Positions 1 to 8,610 are shown, counted from the stretch's first letter. The stretch: DNA of 64,000 nucleotides from Clostridium aminobutyricum (GCF_017255415.1 NZ_JAFJZZ010000001.1:1178001-1242000), one strand, 5' to 3'. Made by a program: numbers and translations. The notes: a model not told the origin generated them from the letters alone.

Positions 1-1
1 A

Positions 2-349
2 ACTCATTTTAATTTTTCTTTTGGCGTAAACCTCGATATTCAGTACAGTTCTTCAAACACACAGACTTCTGATTCCCTGTCCGGTTTTGGGGAAGATGAT
101 TATTGGGGAGCAGAACAAACAGCCAACCGAATTTTTGATTTTGCGGTTTCCCTTGCAGGCGATAACGATGAATTGTTATCAACGCTTAGAGATTCGGTAA
201 AAGAGGGATTTAATCAAGTAGAAAAATTATTCGGGGGAGCGGGAAAACTTCCTTCGGTTTGTTATGACACACTGGATAGGATCAATGAACTTTTTGATCA
301 AAGGCTACAAAAACAGGATACGAATGCTCAAGGGAAATCTGAAATATAA
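2..349 (+). CDS. C-terminal fragment of an unknown protein
   Basis: An open frame runs from the left edge to a TAA, giving about 115 residues; the start lies outside the window. The fragment has a serine-rich stretch, then a segment with WGAEQTANRIFDFAV and a helical end rich in Lys, Gln and Asp. No catalytic motif or membrane segment is visible. It is the only protein-coding gene on the plus strand in the first 9.9 kb and converges on arcC, with a shared terminator between them. I do not recognise the family with confidence. Confidence 0.6.
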   Translation, partial: THFNFSFGVNLDIQYSSSNTQTSDSLSGFGEDDYWGAEQTANRIFDFAVSLAGDNDELLSTLRDSVKEGFNQVEKLFGGAGKLPSVCYDTLDRINELFDQRLQKQDTNAQGKSEI

Positions 350-360
350 TCATTGCAAAA

Positions 361-400
361 AGGGATGCTTCAAATGAATATATCATTTTAAGACATCCCT
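361..400. terminator. bidirectional intrinsic terminator
   Basis: AGGGATG at 361-367 pairs with CATCCCT at 394-400. On the plus strand it is followed by a run of T after AATCAA; on the minus strand the stem is followed by TTTTTGC. It sits between the converging left-edge gene and arcC and can end both transcripts. Confidence 0.7.
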
Positions 401-426
401 AATCAATTTTTTTCTAAGCGACTTTA

Positions 427-1386
427 CTAAGCAAATGTAATGACTGTACCTTTGTCATTTTCCAGAGCTTCAACTGCGTTATCCAGAGAAGTAATGATCG
501 CCTTTTTCGTTGGATTTGCGCGGACAAACTTCATGGCTGCCTGCACTTTAGGAAGCATGCTTCCCGGTGCAAATTGTCCCTCTTCCACATATCTGGAGGC
601 TTCATTCAAATCCATTTTGGACAGATTTTGCTGATTTGGTTTATTAAAATTAATAGCCACCATTTCAACTTCTGTTAATATCATCAAAATATCGGCTTCC
701 ACTTGTTCCGCGAGCAGTTCTGCAGCAAAATCTTTATCGATAACTGCTGCAACTCCTTTTAGTACGCCATTATCTTTTTCAATGACAGGGATCCCTCCTC
801 CACCGCACGTAATCACAACCGTAGAGTCCCATAGCTGCTTCACAGCTGATATTTCAACGATTTTTCGAGGTATCGGAGAAGCTACTACTCTGCGCCATCC
901 TCTTCCTGCATCTTCTTTCATGGTAAAGCCCTTCTCCTTTTCAAGAGTTCTGGCTTCTTCTTCCGTGTAAAAGGGCCCGATCGGCTTAGTTGGGTTTCGG
1001 AAAGCAGGGTCCTCTTCCTCTACAATCATCTGTGTTGCAACCGTTACAACAGGGATATTGCGATTTCTTTTATTGAGTGCATACTTCAGCGATTGCTGAA
1101 GGTGATAGCCGATATATCCCTGTGACATAGCGCCGCAAACGTCAAACGGCATGACCGGCGTTACATCCTTTGCCGTTTCGGAAGCAAGCAAAATTCTGCC
1201 TACCTGCGGACCGTTTCCATGCACCACCGCGATTTCATATCCTTTTGTACTGATTTCTGCAATATATTCACTGGTTTTACGAACTACTTCCAGTTGAGCG
1301 TCTGCCGTAGCGGCCCCATTCCCCGATTGTAAGGCATTACCGCCCAGCGCAATTACTATTTTTTTAGGTCGTTCTGCTTTTATCAT
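427..1386 (-). CDS. arcC: carbamate kinase
   Basis: The last enzyme of the arginine deiminase pathway: it moves the phosphate of carbamoyl phosphate to ADP, giving ATP, CO2 and ammonia in the cytoplasm. The 319 residues match the family length. The start has the amino-acid-kinase motif IVIALGGNALQSG near residues 10-22, and a glycine-rich VVITCGGGGIPVI segment follows near residue 200. AGGAG lies nine bases before the ATG. It is the third gene of an OTC-arcA-arcC operon with gaps of 45-56 bases. No arginine/ornithine antiporter gene (arcD) is in the window. Assignment is secure from the motifs and the neighbours. Confidence 0.96.
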   Translation of the reverse strand: MIKAERPKKIVIALGGNALQSGNGAATADAQLEVVRKTSEYIAEISTKGYEIAVVHGNGPQVGRILLASETAKDVTPVMPFDVCGAMSQGYIGYHLQQSLKYALNKRNRNIPVVTVATQMIVEEEDPAFRNPTKPIGPFYTEEEARTLEKEKGFTMKEDAGRGWRRVVASPIPRKIVEISAVKQLWDSTVVITCGGGGIPVIEKDNGVLKGVAAVIDKDFAAELLAEQVEADILMILTEVEMVAINFNKPNQQNLSKMDLNEASRYVEEGQFAPGSMLPKVQAAMKFVRANPTKKAIITSLDNAVEALENDKGTVITFA

Positions 1387-1431
1387 TTTATCTTATCTCC
1401 TATCCTATAGTAAGGTCAGTATATTTAAAAA

Positions 1432-2652
1432 TTAAAAATCATCACGATTAATCGGACACGACATACATCTTGGGCCCCCTCTTCCTCTTGACAATTCAGA
1501 AGATGGGATTGTTAATACCTTTATTCCTTTTTGATCCAACAAATCGTTGGTTACATAGTTTCTTTCGTACGTTACAACCGTTCCCGGAGCAATCGCCAGC
1601 GTATTGGAGCCGTCATTCCATTGCTCACGCTGCGCTGCCATTTTATCGGTTCCTCCACAACGGATTAATTCGACTGCCGGTAACTTCAACTCTGCTTTCA
1701 AAATATGGACCAGCTGTTCCTGCATGCTGGAAAAATGTGATTTTCCGTCTTTGTCGAGTGTGATCTCAAAAATTTGCAGCGGTCCTTCTATTTCGGGATG
1801 AATGGTGAATTTGTCAACATCCACCATAGTAAATACGGTATCCAGATGCATAAACGCACGGCATTTAGGAATATCAAAGACCAAAACCTTTGTAAACGAA
1901 GACTTGTTAAGCATATTTTCTGCGAAACGTTCGATTGCCGGCACTGTTGTTCTCTGGCTTAATCCGATGGCTACAATTTCTTTTGAGAGCACCAAAACGT
2001 CTCCGCCTTCTATCGAGTACTCCTGATCATAATCATACCAAAGGTTTGTTCCCTCCGGTGCAAAGTCCTTGTTGTGCAGGAACATATACTTTAGCAACAA
2101 TGCCTCACGTCTTCTCGCCTTTGTACTCATATGATGGATGTTAATGCCGTTTCCGACACAGGCTCCCGGGTCTCTCGTAAAATAGAGATTCGGCATAGGG
2201 TCCGTATAATACGGATACCCCGACGTTATATAATCTGCAAGGGATTGAGAATGAACCGTGCCGATATCCTCCTTTTTTATCCCTGAAATCACCGTTTCCA
2301 CCATTTTTTCAGGCGGCATCTGAATCAAATAATCCGCTAACGCTTCTTTCACTCCTTGCGAATAAATCTCACTTTCTTCAATGAATTTATGAATAAATTC
2401 TTTTCTTACCGCTGCATCTTGCAATGCTTTTGCCGTTTCATCCACATAATATACAACTTCCACTCCATTTTCCTGCAATAGTTTCGCAAAGCAATCATGC
2501 TCCTGCTGAGCTACTTTCAGATAGGGAATATCATCAAACAACAACCGTTCAAAATTGTCAGGAACGAGACCTTCAATTTCGCCTCCCAACTTATGAAGCA
2601 ATACCTTGTTGAGCTTTCCAATCTCAGAATAATTGTTCATTCCAAGTTTCAT
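1432..2652 (-). CDS. arcA: arginine deiminase
   Basis: Hydrolyses arginine to citrulline and ammonia, the first step of the arginine deiminase pathway. The family signatures are all present: LYFTRDP near residue 160, EGGD near residue 216, MHLDTVF near residue 270 and the C-terminal GGPRCMSCP that carries the nucleophilic cysteine, Cys396. The length of 406 residues is normal. The gene lies between OTC and arcC in the same orientation. The first ATG has only a distant GGGA; a second Met is four codons on, so the exact start is open by a few residues. Citrulline then passes to the upstream-encoded ornithine carbamoyltransferase. Confidence 0.97.
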   Translation of the reverse strand: MKLGMNNYSEIGKLNKVLLHKLGGEIEGLVPDNFERLLFDDIPYLKVAQQEHDCFAKLLQENGVEVVYYVDETAKALQDAAVRKEFIHKFIEESEIYSQGVKEALADYLIQMPPEKMVETVISGIKKEDIGTVHSQSLADYITSGYPYYTDPMPNLYFTRDPGACVGNGINIHHMSTKARRREALLLKYMFLHNKDFAPEGTNLWYDYDQEYSIEGGDVLVLSKEIVAIGLSQRTTVPAIERFAENMLNKSSFTKVLVFDIPKCRAFMHLDTVFTMVDVDKFTIHPEIEGPLQIFEITLDKDGKSHFSSMQEQLVHILKAELKLPAVELIRCGGTDKMAAQREQWNDGSNTLAIAPGTVVTYERNYVTNDLLDQKGIKVLTIPSSELSRGRGGPRCMSCPINRDDF

Positions 2653-2708
2653 ACATGTACCATCCCTTCACTAATCATGTTGTTCTGGGTTGCTATCCTC
2701 GAATTATA

Positions 2709-3704
2709 TTAGGATATAGTTGCTACTATAACGGCTTTTATCGTATGCATGCGGTTCTCTGCTTCGTCAAATACCTTTGAATGTCTGCTTCTAAATACTT
2801 CATCGGTTACTTCTCGGATGTCATACCCCAATTCCATCTGCGATTTAGCCATCGCTGTTTCAAAATCATGGAAGGCTGGCAAACAGTGCAAGAAGATTAC
2901 GTCATCGTTTTCTGTGGCAGACAACATTTCTGCTGTCACTTTATAAGGCGTAAGCATTGCCACCTTTTCCGGGATTTGAGCTTCTTCACCCATGGATGCC
3001 CATACATCGGTATAAAGCACATCCGCATTCTTTAAGCATTCCGGCGTACTGCTGATTTCGATGGTTGCTCCGGTTTCCTTTGCAACAGCTTGTACTTTTT
3101 CCAGAAAATCCTTATCAATTTCTTCCGCTAATTTTGCAGGGCCGTATGCCACATAATGCATCCCCATTTTTGCACAGCCAATCATCCAAGCATAACTCAT
3201 ATTGTTTCTGATGTCTCCGCAGAACACAACCTTCACCTTGTTTAAAGGCTTAGCGATATGTTCTTCAATAGTAAGAAGATCTGCCAAAATCTGAGTAGGA
3301 TGATCTACATCTGTTAACCCATTCCATACCGGTACACCTGCATGCTTGGCTAAACTTTCTACAAGTTCCTGCTTATAGCCTCTGTACTCAATGCCATCAT
3401 AAAATCTGCCGAATACCTTTGCAGAATCTTCAACAGATTCCTTTTTTCCGAACTGTGAGCTGTTTGAATCCAGAAAAGTTACATGCCCTCCTTCATCTAC
3501 ACAAGCTACTTCAAATGCACAACGAGTTCTTGTGGAAGTCTTTTCAAAGAGCAAAACAATGTTTTTCCCTTTTAGTGCATTTCCTTCGATACCAGCTCTC
3601 TTTTTTGCCTTCAAATCTTTTGATAGATCCAGCAAATATCTGATTTCCTCCGGTGTGAAGTCCATCAATGTCAAAAAGCTTCTTCCTTTTAAATTTACAG
3701 CCAT
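2709..3704 (-). CDS. arcB: ornithine carbamoyltransferase
   Basis: In this operon it should act catabolically, splitting citrulline with phosphate into ornithine and carbamoyl phosphate for arcC. The carbamoyl-phosphate motif STRTRCAFEVA is near residues 56-66 and the ornithine-binding HCLPAFHD near residue 272. I placed the start at the ATG preceded by AAGGGGGA (MAVNLKGRSF), giving 331 residues as is usual; a longer frame extends 18 codons further but has no ribosome binding site. It is the first of the three arc genes. Whether the protein is tuned for catabolism or biosynthesis cannot be read from sequence; the operon argues for catabolism. Confidence 0.95.
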   Translation of the reverse strand: MAVNLKGRSFLTLMDFTPEEIRYLLDLSKDLKAKKRAGIEGNALKGKNIVLLFEKTSTRTRCAFEVACVDEGGHVTFLDSNSSQFGKKESVEDSAKVFGRFYDGIEYRGYKQELVESLAKHAGVPVWNGLTDVDHPTQILADLLTIEEHIAKPLNKVKVVFCGDIRNNMSYAWMIGCAKMGMHYVAYGPAKLAEEIDKDFLEKVQAVAKETGATIEISSTPECLKNADVLYTDVWASMGEEAQIPEKVAMLTPYKVTAEMLSATENDDVIFLHCLPAFHDFETAMAKSQMELGYDIREVTDEVFRSRHSKVFDEAENRMHTIKAVIVATIS

Positions 3705-3760
3705 AATTTGATTCCCCCTTAAATAAAATGATTTATACTTATTTTTTAAATAGACCATGT

Positions 3761-5089
3761 TTATGAACCGTTATTCATCAAGTTTAAAATCTCATTCATC
3801 TTATTTTCTAACATATTTAAATTTTTATCAATTTTATATTCAATGGAATACAAGTTCTTGTAATGCGGATATTCCTTCATAAAATAATTGATATCCCACA
3901 GTTGCTTTATTCTTTCGTTAATATTATTTGCGAATAAGAACGAATCATAATACTCTTGTGTTATTGTATCCGGAAAAAAACGCTCTATCTTGGTTTTCAA
4001 TATAAAGCGGTAAGATTCATATCGTTCTTCAAAATAGTTTTGACCCTCCATGCCGTTATTTTCTATCAATATACTTGCATATGGATTAGTAGAAAAAACA
4101 CCGATTTTCCATCCATAAAATAGCAACTCTAGATCAATAGAAACATAATCATTCGTAATTGTAAAGATAATATTGTTAAATTGATCCTCCGGCTTTGTTA
4201 TTTTCAATTTTGACTTCGGAGGGAAATTAACTTTTCGGTCAAACGAGTCAAATAAGTGCGGTTCTTGCCCTTTGATAGCCTGAAACAGTCTAAATTCTTT
4301 GCTTGGACGCGGCAGCCTCACCGCCGTTTCACCGATCACATTGCCTTCTAGCGACTGGATTATCGTGTACATCAACGCTTCCGTCATAAGTTCATATTTA
4401 TATCCGGTATCCGACTGACATCGCTCTATCGTATCATCCGAAAAGGCACGAATATAATGGAATAAATAGTCCGTCGCGCTTGGCTGCATGACAAACCGGT
4501 CACCAAACTTGCCAATGCTTATCGGCATCCCTTTTAGATCTCTGGAGGTAGTGAGTTCAACGGTAAACTGCGCCTCTTCAACATCGTTGTTTTTTTCGGA
4601 AAACAGCCAGTCCAACTGCGTGTCGGAAACTAAGACGTTCGAATGACTGGTTTTGATATAGTATTTTCTGCTTTCTACTTTGTCCCCTCTTTTTCTTATT
4701 ATCGCATGTGGAATTTTTCGTTTTTTAGGAATAAGGATTTGCATCACTTCATATTCGTCATTTTGATAATGATTCATCTCTATATTGATAATCGGACTGA
4801 TATTGTCATTGCATTCATTGACAACTTTCTCTTTGAATTTATCTACGCCGGATTTCATCTCACTCTCAAATTTCTTGAAAATGCCTAGCCCTTCCGGTTG
4901 CCCGTCATCTTTAATACCGATGATGATCTGACCGCCTTTTCTGTTTGCAATTCCTACAATCAATTCCAATATTTTAGTTACGGTGAAATTATTCATTTTA
5001 TCAAAGCAAACACCCGTCTGTTTCAGTTCAAAATCCAGACTTTCATGGTCCTGTTCATTTGCCCGTTTAATGATTTTCTCTAAACTCAT
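3761..5089 (-). CDS. Schlafen/AlbA_2-type putative DNA-binding protein
   Basis: A 442-residue protein. Residues about 15-150 look like the AlbA_2 (Schlafen-like) domain: an early FELKQTG, then ILELIVGIANRKGGQIIIG and IKDDG, followed by the IPHAIIRKRG region. The remaining 290 residues have no motif I know. Such proteins are annotated as ATP-binding, transcriptional or defence-related, and the true function here is unknown. Its ATG overlaps the TGA of the dehydrogenase gene by four bases (ATGA), so it is probably translated by coupling, with AAGGGGAA as its own binding site. It ends 56 bases before the OTC start, an odd position inside what otherwise looks like metabolic DNA. Confidence 0.75.
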   Translation of the reverse strand: MSLEKIIKRANEQDHESLDFELKQTGVCFDKMNNFTVTKILELIVGIANRKGGQIIIGIKDDGQPEGLGIFKKFESEMKSGVDKFKEKVVNECNDNISPIINIEMNHYQNDEYEVMQILIPKKRKIPHAIIRKRGDKVESRKYYIKTSHSNVLVSDTQLDWLFSEKNNDVEEAQFTVELTTSRDLKGMPISIGKFGDRFVMQPSATDYLFHYIRAFSDDTIERCQSDTGYKYELMTEALMYTIIQSLEGNVIGETAVRLPRPSKEFRLFQAIKGQEPHLFDSFDRKVNFPPKSKLKITKPEDQFNNIIFTITNDYVSIDLELLFYGWKIGVFSTNPYASILIENNGMEGQNYFEERYESYRFILKTKIERFFPDTITQEYYDSFLFANNINERIKQLWDINYFMKEYPHYKNLYSIEYKIDKNLNMLENKMNEILNLMNNGS

Positions 5090-6033
5090 AATTCCCCTTT
5101 TGCATGCAATAGCTTACTCACTTTTATATATAAATCATCACGTTTCCGAATAGCCTCTTCATCTTTACCATGACTATAATCATAAAACCCTTTTTTTGCC
5201 TTTACCCCATAAGACCCTTCTTCATAAAGTTCTTTTAAAATCCGTTGTGGTTCTTTGACATCTGAAAGGTCTGGATATAAATATTCTGCAATATGATAAA
5301 AGGTATCCAAACCACCCATATCACAAACTTCAAAAGGACCTAAGCAAGAATATCGAAACCCTAATGCATACTTCACACATCGATCAATATCTTCATACGT
5401 TCCCACTTCATTTTCCACTAAATGAAGTGCTTCGCGGAGTATAGCCAACTGAATTCTATTCCCTATAAATCCGGGGACATCTTTATTTACCCGAATTGGC
5501 TCCTTTCCTATTTGGAGCGATAAGTTGTATAAATAATCAATCGTTTCTGTTGACGTTCTCTCTCCCTTTATGATTTCAATCAGTGGGATCAAATGCGCCG
5601 GATTAAACCAATGCATCCCTGCAAATCGTTCAGGTTTTTTAATTACTTCTGCTATTTTTGTGATAGATAGACCTGACGTATTGGAGGCGAGAATCGTATC
5701 TTCTCGAACTATCTGAGAGATTTCACGCCAAAAACTGTGTTTTATAGGCATTTTCTCAACAATAGATTCCACCACTAAATCGCAATTCTCAAAACAAGTT
5801 TTGTCACACGTATGAGCTAATTTATTCTGAAGGAATTCTGACTCTTCTTGAGCTATCTCTCCAGCCTTTACTTGCCCTTCCTGATTGATTCGAATAAGAT
5901 TTTTACTTTTTTCAAGGGCGGTATCAATCACATCATAAATAATAACGTCATACCCTCTATGAGCGAAGATCTGTGCCATAGAGGTTCCCATCAATCCTGC
6001 TCCGGCTATAATAATTTTTTTACAATCTCCCAC
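5086..6033 (-). CDS. 3-hydroxyacyl-CoA dehydrogenase family protein
   Basis: An NAD-dependent oxidoreductase of the 3-hydroxyacyl-CoA dehydrogenase family. The N-terminal Rossmann motif is IIIAGAGLMGTSMAQ, residues 7-21. The catalytic His region reads FAGMHWFNPAHLIPLIEI near residue 138, and the C-terminal helical domain starts near VNKDVPGFIGNR. The 315 residues exceed the roughly 280 of butyrate-pathway enzymes, so a hydroxyacid or carnitine-type substrate is also possible. The start is a GTG with AAAGGAGA upstream. The next gene overlaps its stop by four bases. The family is secure; the substrate is not. Confidence 0.85.
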   Translation of the reverse strand: MGDCKKIIIAGAGLMGTSMAQIFAHRGYDVIIYDVIDTALEKSKNLIRINQEGQVKAGEIAQEESEFLQNKLAHTCDKTCFENCDLVVESIVEKMPIKHSFWREISQIVREDTILASNTSGLSITKIAEVIKKPERFAGMHWFNPAHLIPLIEIIKGERTSTETIDYLYNLSLQIGKEPIRVNKDVPGFIGNRIQLAILREALHLVENEVGTYEDIDRCVKYALGFRYSCLGPFEVCDMGGLDTFYHIAEYLYPDLSDVKEPQRILKELYEEGSYGVKAKKGFYDYSHGKDEEAIRKRDDLYIKVSKLLHAKGEL

Positions 6034-6227
6034 GCGTCTCTCCTTTTAAAATCATAAGAATATACTTGTGAGAAGATTATATAATTAAATGTAAAATTAA
6101 TCAAAACAGAATTATTTTGTTACTTACTAATCTGTATTATTATCCTGCTAATCCAATATACTCCTTTCTATATCGGGAAAATATGTATTACCAAATTTGG
6201 TTAATTGTTCTATTTAAGCATAATTTA

Positions 6228-6257
6228 TTGCATTTTTTCTGGGAAGTATAGTATAAT
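6228..6257 (+). promoter_or_regulatory. promoter of antitoxin RNA 1
   Basis: TTGCAT at 6228-6233 and a perfect TATAAT at 6252-6257 are 18 bases apart on the plus strand. Transcription should begin near 6264 and run into the 3' end of the small toxin gene. Confidence 0.65.
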
Positions 6258-6263
6258 GAGTAT

Positions 6264-6356
6264 ATAGAAAGTGCTACCGATAAGCGGCTAGCCCAAAAAT
6301 GAACAGTGAATAAATAATCGCCTAGTTTTCGAGAGCAGGGCGATTATTTCTTTTTT
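6264..6356 (+). ncRNA. candidate type I antitoxin RNA, copy 1
   Basis: Predicted transcript of about 93 nt that starts near 6264 and ends at the hairpin AAATAATCGCC (6312-6322) / GGCGATTATTT (6339-6349) followed by CTTTTTT. It is convergent with the toxin message and shares this terminator, so the two RNAs are complementary over the whole 3' end. Its 5' part holds CTACCGAT (6274-6281), which is repeated in the same orientation at 6464-6471, so it can also pair with the 5' leader of the toxin message. This matches the layout of par/Fst-type type I systems. It is inferred from sequence only. Confidence 0.6.
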
Positions 6357-6433
6357 GTGATTCTATATGTAACATCTACAATGACAAATATTAAGCCGGT
6401 AAAGGCTATTAAATCAGTTAACGTTATACTCAT
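6344..6433 (-). CDS. putative small membrane toxin, copy 1 (29 aa)
   Basis: A 29-codon gene encoding one hydrophobic helix (LIAFTGLIFVIVDV) followed by a basic tail RITKKK. This is the form of small type I toxins annotated as holin-like or Fst/BsrG-like, which insert in the membrane. AGGGGGTGAT precedes the ATG. The binding site can fold into CCCT-TTCG-AGGG, hiding it. The copy at 8511-8600 differs at one residue only (Ser2 versus Asn2), although its DNA has many silent changes, which is evidence that the peptide is translated and under selection. Confidence 0.75.
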   Translation of the reverse strand: MSITLTDLIAFTGLIFVIVDVTYRITKKK

Positions 6434-6440
6434 AGCATCA

Positions 6441-6521
6441 CCCCCTCGAAAGGGCATAACCGCCTACCGATTCTCTTGGTAGCACTGCTTAAAGTATACC
6501 AAAACATTCCAATTAATTCAA
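6441..6521 (-). promoter_or_regulatory. promoter and structured leader of toxin gene 1
   Basis: On the minus strand TTGAAT (6516-6521) and TATACT (6493-6498) are separated by 17 bases. The leader then contains CTACC/GGTAG, able to form a first hairpin, and the CCCT/AGGG hairpin over the ribosome binding site. GGTAGCAC at 6478-6485 is the exact inverse of GTGCTACC at 6271-6278, so the unit is framed by 8-bp inverted repeats. Confidence 0.6.
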
Positions 6522-6598
6522 CTGATACCGCTCGCGCTTAGAGTAGCAGAAATGACAAAATGTACGATAACGGACATTATAATCCCATATAAAGCTAT

Positions 6599-7396
6599 TT
6601 ATTGCTCGCTGCTTTGTGAATCCTTCTCTTTATCCCTCTGCTCATAGTATGCTCTTGTTAAATCCACGTTTTCCTGAACCCGCTCCTGCAATCTTCCCGC
6701 ATAAATATCTTGGTATAGAAAATCTTGAATTTGTATGCTCTCCCTGCTTTTTTGATCTTCCGAACGCGATGTTTGCAAGGTTAAATCAATAGAATAAAAA
6801 GGAACTTTTTTCTGATCAAATAAGCTTTTTACTTCGACCAAAGTTTGTGCTAACGTTTCCGCGTCTAGCATATTGCTGGTGACATAAAGCACAATATGTC
6901 CTTCCTTTTTCCCTAACTCCTTAATGTCGTATTCCTTATCAATTTCGAGCTCGTCAAAAGGTTGGCTTTTATCCATTATTTCACCAAACGCTATATCACT
7001 TTCATAAGGGAAATCCTCATTTTCTAATACAATATCTGTTAAATTACGATATTCTGTATCTAATCTTTGAAAAGTATTCCATTTGCTAAGAACCATATCT
7101 TTATAATCATCATAAATGAATTTGCCCGTTCCGGTAAATGAAATAGAAAAATGAGTGTCGATGCTCGTTGTTGATTTTACATTCACATGATATTTCCCGT
7201 CCTTGAAGTTATAAAAGGCTTTATCCATTGTTAAGTTTAAACCAAAATAGTGTTGTTCAATATATTTTTTAGCGGCATAATTCACCAGTGCTTTTGATAT
7301 AGGATTGCCCATAAAAGCATTGATAAAAGATAAAACAAAACAGACAAGCGCTGCTGTTACAAAGATCGCCAAATATTTTCTTATTTTCATGTTCAT
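6599..7396 (-). CDS. YfjL-like membrane-anchored protein of unknown function
   Basis: A 265-residue protein with an N-terminal membrane segment (about residues 8-27, AIFVTAALVCFVLSF) followed by NAFMGNPISKALVNYAAKKY. That last segment resembles the start of YfjL-type proteins of Firmicutes. The rest should lie outside the membrane and is mixed alpha/beta with a charged C-terminus. No catalytic motif is apparent. AAGAGG lies six bases before the chosen ATG; a second ATG is two codons further. It stands alone between toxin copy 1 and an unknown gene. The family name is a memory-based resemblance and no function is proposed. Confidence 0.6.
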   Translation of the reverse strand: MNMKIRKYLAIFVTAALVCFVLSFINAFMGNPISKALVNYAAKKYIEQHYFGLNLTMDKAFYNFKDGKYHVNVKSTTSIDTHFSISFTGTGKFIYDDYKDMVLSKWNTFQRLDTEYRNLTDIVLENEDFPYESDIAFGEIMDKSQPFDELEIDKEYDIKELGKKEGHIVLYVTSNMLDAETLAQTLVEVKSLFDQKKVPFYSIDLTLQTSRSEDQKSRESIQIQDFLYQDIYAGRLQERVQENVDLTRAYYEQRDKEKDSQSSEQ

Positions 7397-7582
7397 GATA
7401 AACCTCTTTCCTTATTGAATTTACGTTGTAATAATTATATATCATCTGTTTATGCATTTGTAGGAAAGATACTTTTTACTTTAACAAATAAACCATCGGG
7501 ATCAACCCACTGTCATTCGGGGTCTATTCCGTGTCCGTATCTGTAAATCCAAAACGATGGGATACAGTTCTTAAACCAGACT

Positions 7583-8269
7583 TCAAGTAACAGTAACGTC
7601 CTCTAAACGCGAGTACAGCTTTTCATTGTTTAACCATTTATAACCAAAGCCTCTTAATAACATTTTAGCACTATCAGGCCTAATATCCAGTTTTTCAGCT
7701 AACTCGTAATGGTTCCATTTTTCCCGTGATAGGATGATTTCTTCTACCGCACAAGGGGCAGGCAAATTGTTTTCCTTAAACATCTTTGATATTCTTTTGA
7801 CAAGCTCTTTTTTAGAAATAATTTCTCCAGTCAATAGGAGTGCCGCTGAAATGTTGTCACCGTAATTACCCCATAATTCCACAATATATTCTAAAAAATC
7901 AGGGTTGCTATCCAGTCCAAAAACCTGCTTATTAGTAAGGAATAGCCCTTTTTCTTTTACCATGCTATGGGTCGCACAAAAATCTTTCAGTTTCGCATCA
8001 AGCGTATGGACATTCCAAGCATATTTTCCATCTACCATTAAATACGGCAACACATTCGGGCAATTGTCCATGAAGTCACAGCTATTCGGATAATATTTTT
8101 CCAATCCAATGATATCACATTTCAGTTTACTTTCTTTCAGTATTTCAAAGAAGGTGCTTTCTTCGCTGATGTCATGCAGATACATTGTTTCTTCCTTATA
8201 GGTGTTCTCCTTTCCCTCCGCTAAATCGATATTGCAGGTAATTTTTAAATCCATCCCCTTAACCCCCAT
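7583..8269 (-). CDS. hypothetical protein
   Basis: A soluble protein of up to 228 residues that I do not recognise. The middle is rich in Cys and Trp (CDFMDNCPNVLPYL and KYAWNVHTL). The last 60 residues (HYELAEKLDIRPDSAKMLLRGFGY) read like a helix-turn-helix, which suggests nucleic-acid binding, but this is weak. Two starts are possible: the first ATG with a purine-rich AGAGAAAG, or the ATG five codons later (8254) with GGGGG eight bases upstream. It lies between the two toxin copies, in an area without other conserved genes. Confidence 0.5.
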   Translation of the reverse strand: MGVKGMDLKITCNIDLAEGKENTYKEETMYLHDISEESTFFEILKESKLKCDIIGLEKYYPNSCDFMDNCPNVLPYLMVDGKYAWNVHTLDAKLKDFCATHSMVKEKGLFLTNKQVFGLDSNPDFLEYIVELWGNYGDNISAALLLTGEIISKKELVKRISKMFKENNLPAPCAVEEIILSREKWNHYELAEKLDIRPDSAKMLLRGFGYKWLNNEKLYSRLEDVTVT

Positions 8270-8393
8270 TCACTTTCTCTTTTCATGCTATTCAAGCGAT
8301 GGTTCCATGATGAATTAATATGAAAGGGAGTATATTAAAATATTTCTGTCTGTATACCATATAAACAACTTCTTCTATATAAAAATATAGTTG

Positions 8394-8422
8394 TTGTTTT
8401 TTCAGTCCGGTGTTGGTATAAT
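8394..8422 (+). promoter_or_regulatory. promoter of antitoxin RNA 2
   Basis: TTGTTT at 8394-8399 and TATAAT at 8417-8422, spacer 17, on the plus strand. It has the same position relative to the GTGCTACC repeat as the promoter of copy 1. Confidence 0.6.
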
Positions 8423-8428
8423 TGAGAT

Positions 8429-8523
8429 ATAAAAGGTGCTACCGATAAGCGGTTAGCCTGAAAATTAAACGAACATTAAAATAATCGCCTAGTTGACCAG
8501 ACCGGGGCGATTATTTCTTTTTT
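8429..8523 (+). ncRNA. candidate type I antitoxin RNA, copy 2
   Basis: Predicted transcript of about 95 nt ending at AAATAATCGCC (8479-8489) / GGCGATTATTT (8506-8516) plus a T run. The terminator is shared with the convergent toxin message. The 5' end again carries GTGCTACCGATAAGCGG, identical to copy 1, so the two antitoxins may cross-react. CTACCG recurs at 8631-8636, giving a short second contact with the toxin leader. Confidence 0.6.
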
Positions 8524-8600
8524 GTGATTCTATATGTAACATCAACAATAACGAATATTAAGCCGGTAAAGGCTATTAAGTCCGTTAAAGTTATATTCAT
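8511..8600 (-). CDS. putative small membrane toxin, copy 2 (29 aa)
   Basis: A 29-codon gene whose product equals copy 1 except for Asn at residue 2: one membrane helix and a basic RITKKK tail. AGGGGGTGAT precedes the ATG and can pair with an upstream CCCT, as in copy 1. The DNA differs from copy 1 mainly at third codon positions and in the leader loop, so this is an old duplication held by selection or a second arrival of the same element, rather than a recent copy. Confidence 0.75.
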   Translation of the reverse strand: MNITLTDLIAFTGLIFVIVDVTYRITKKK

Positions 8601-8610
8601 AGTATCACCC

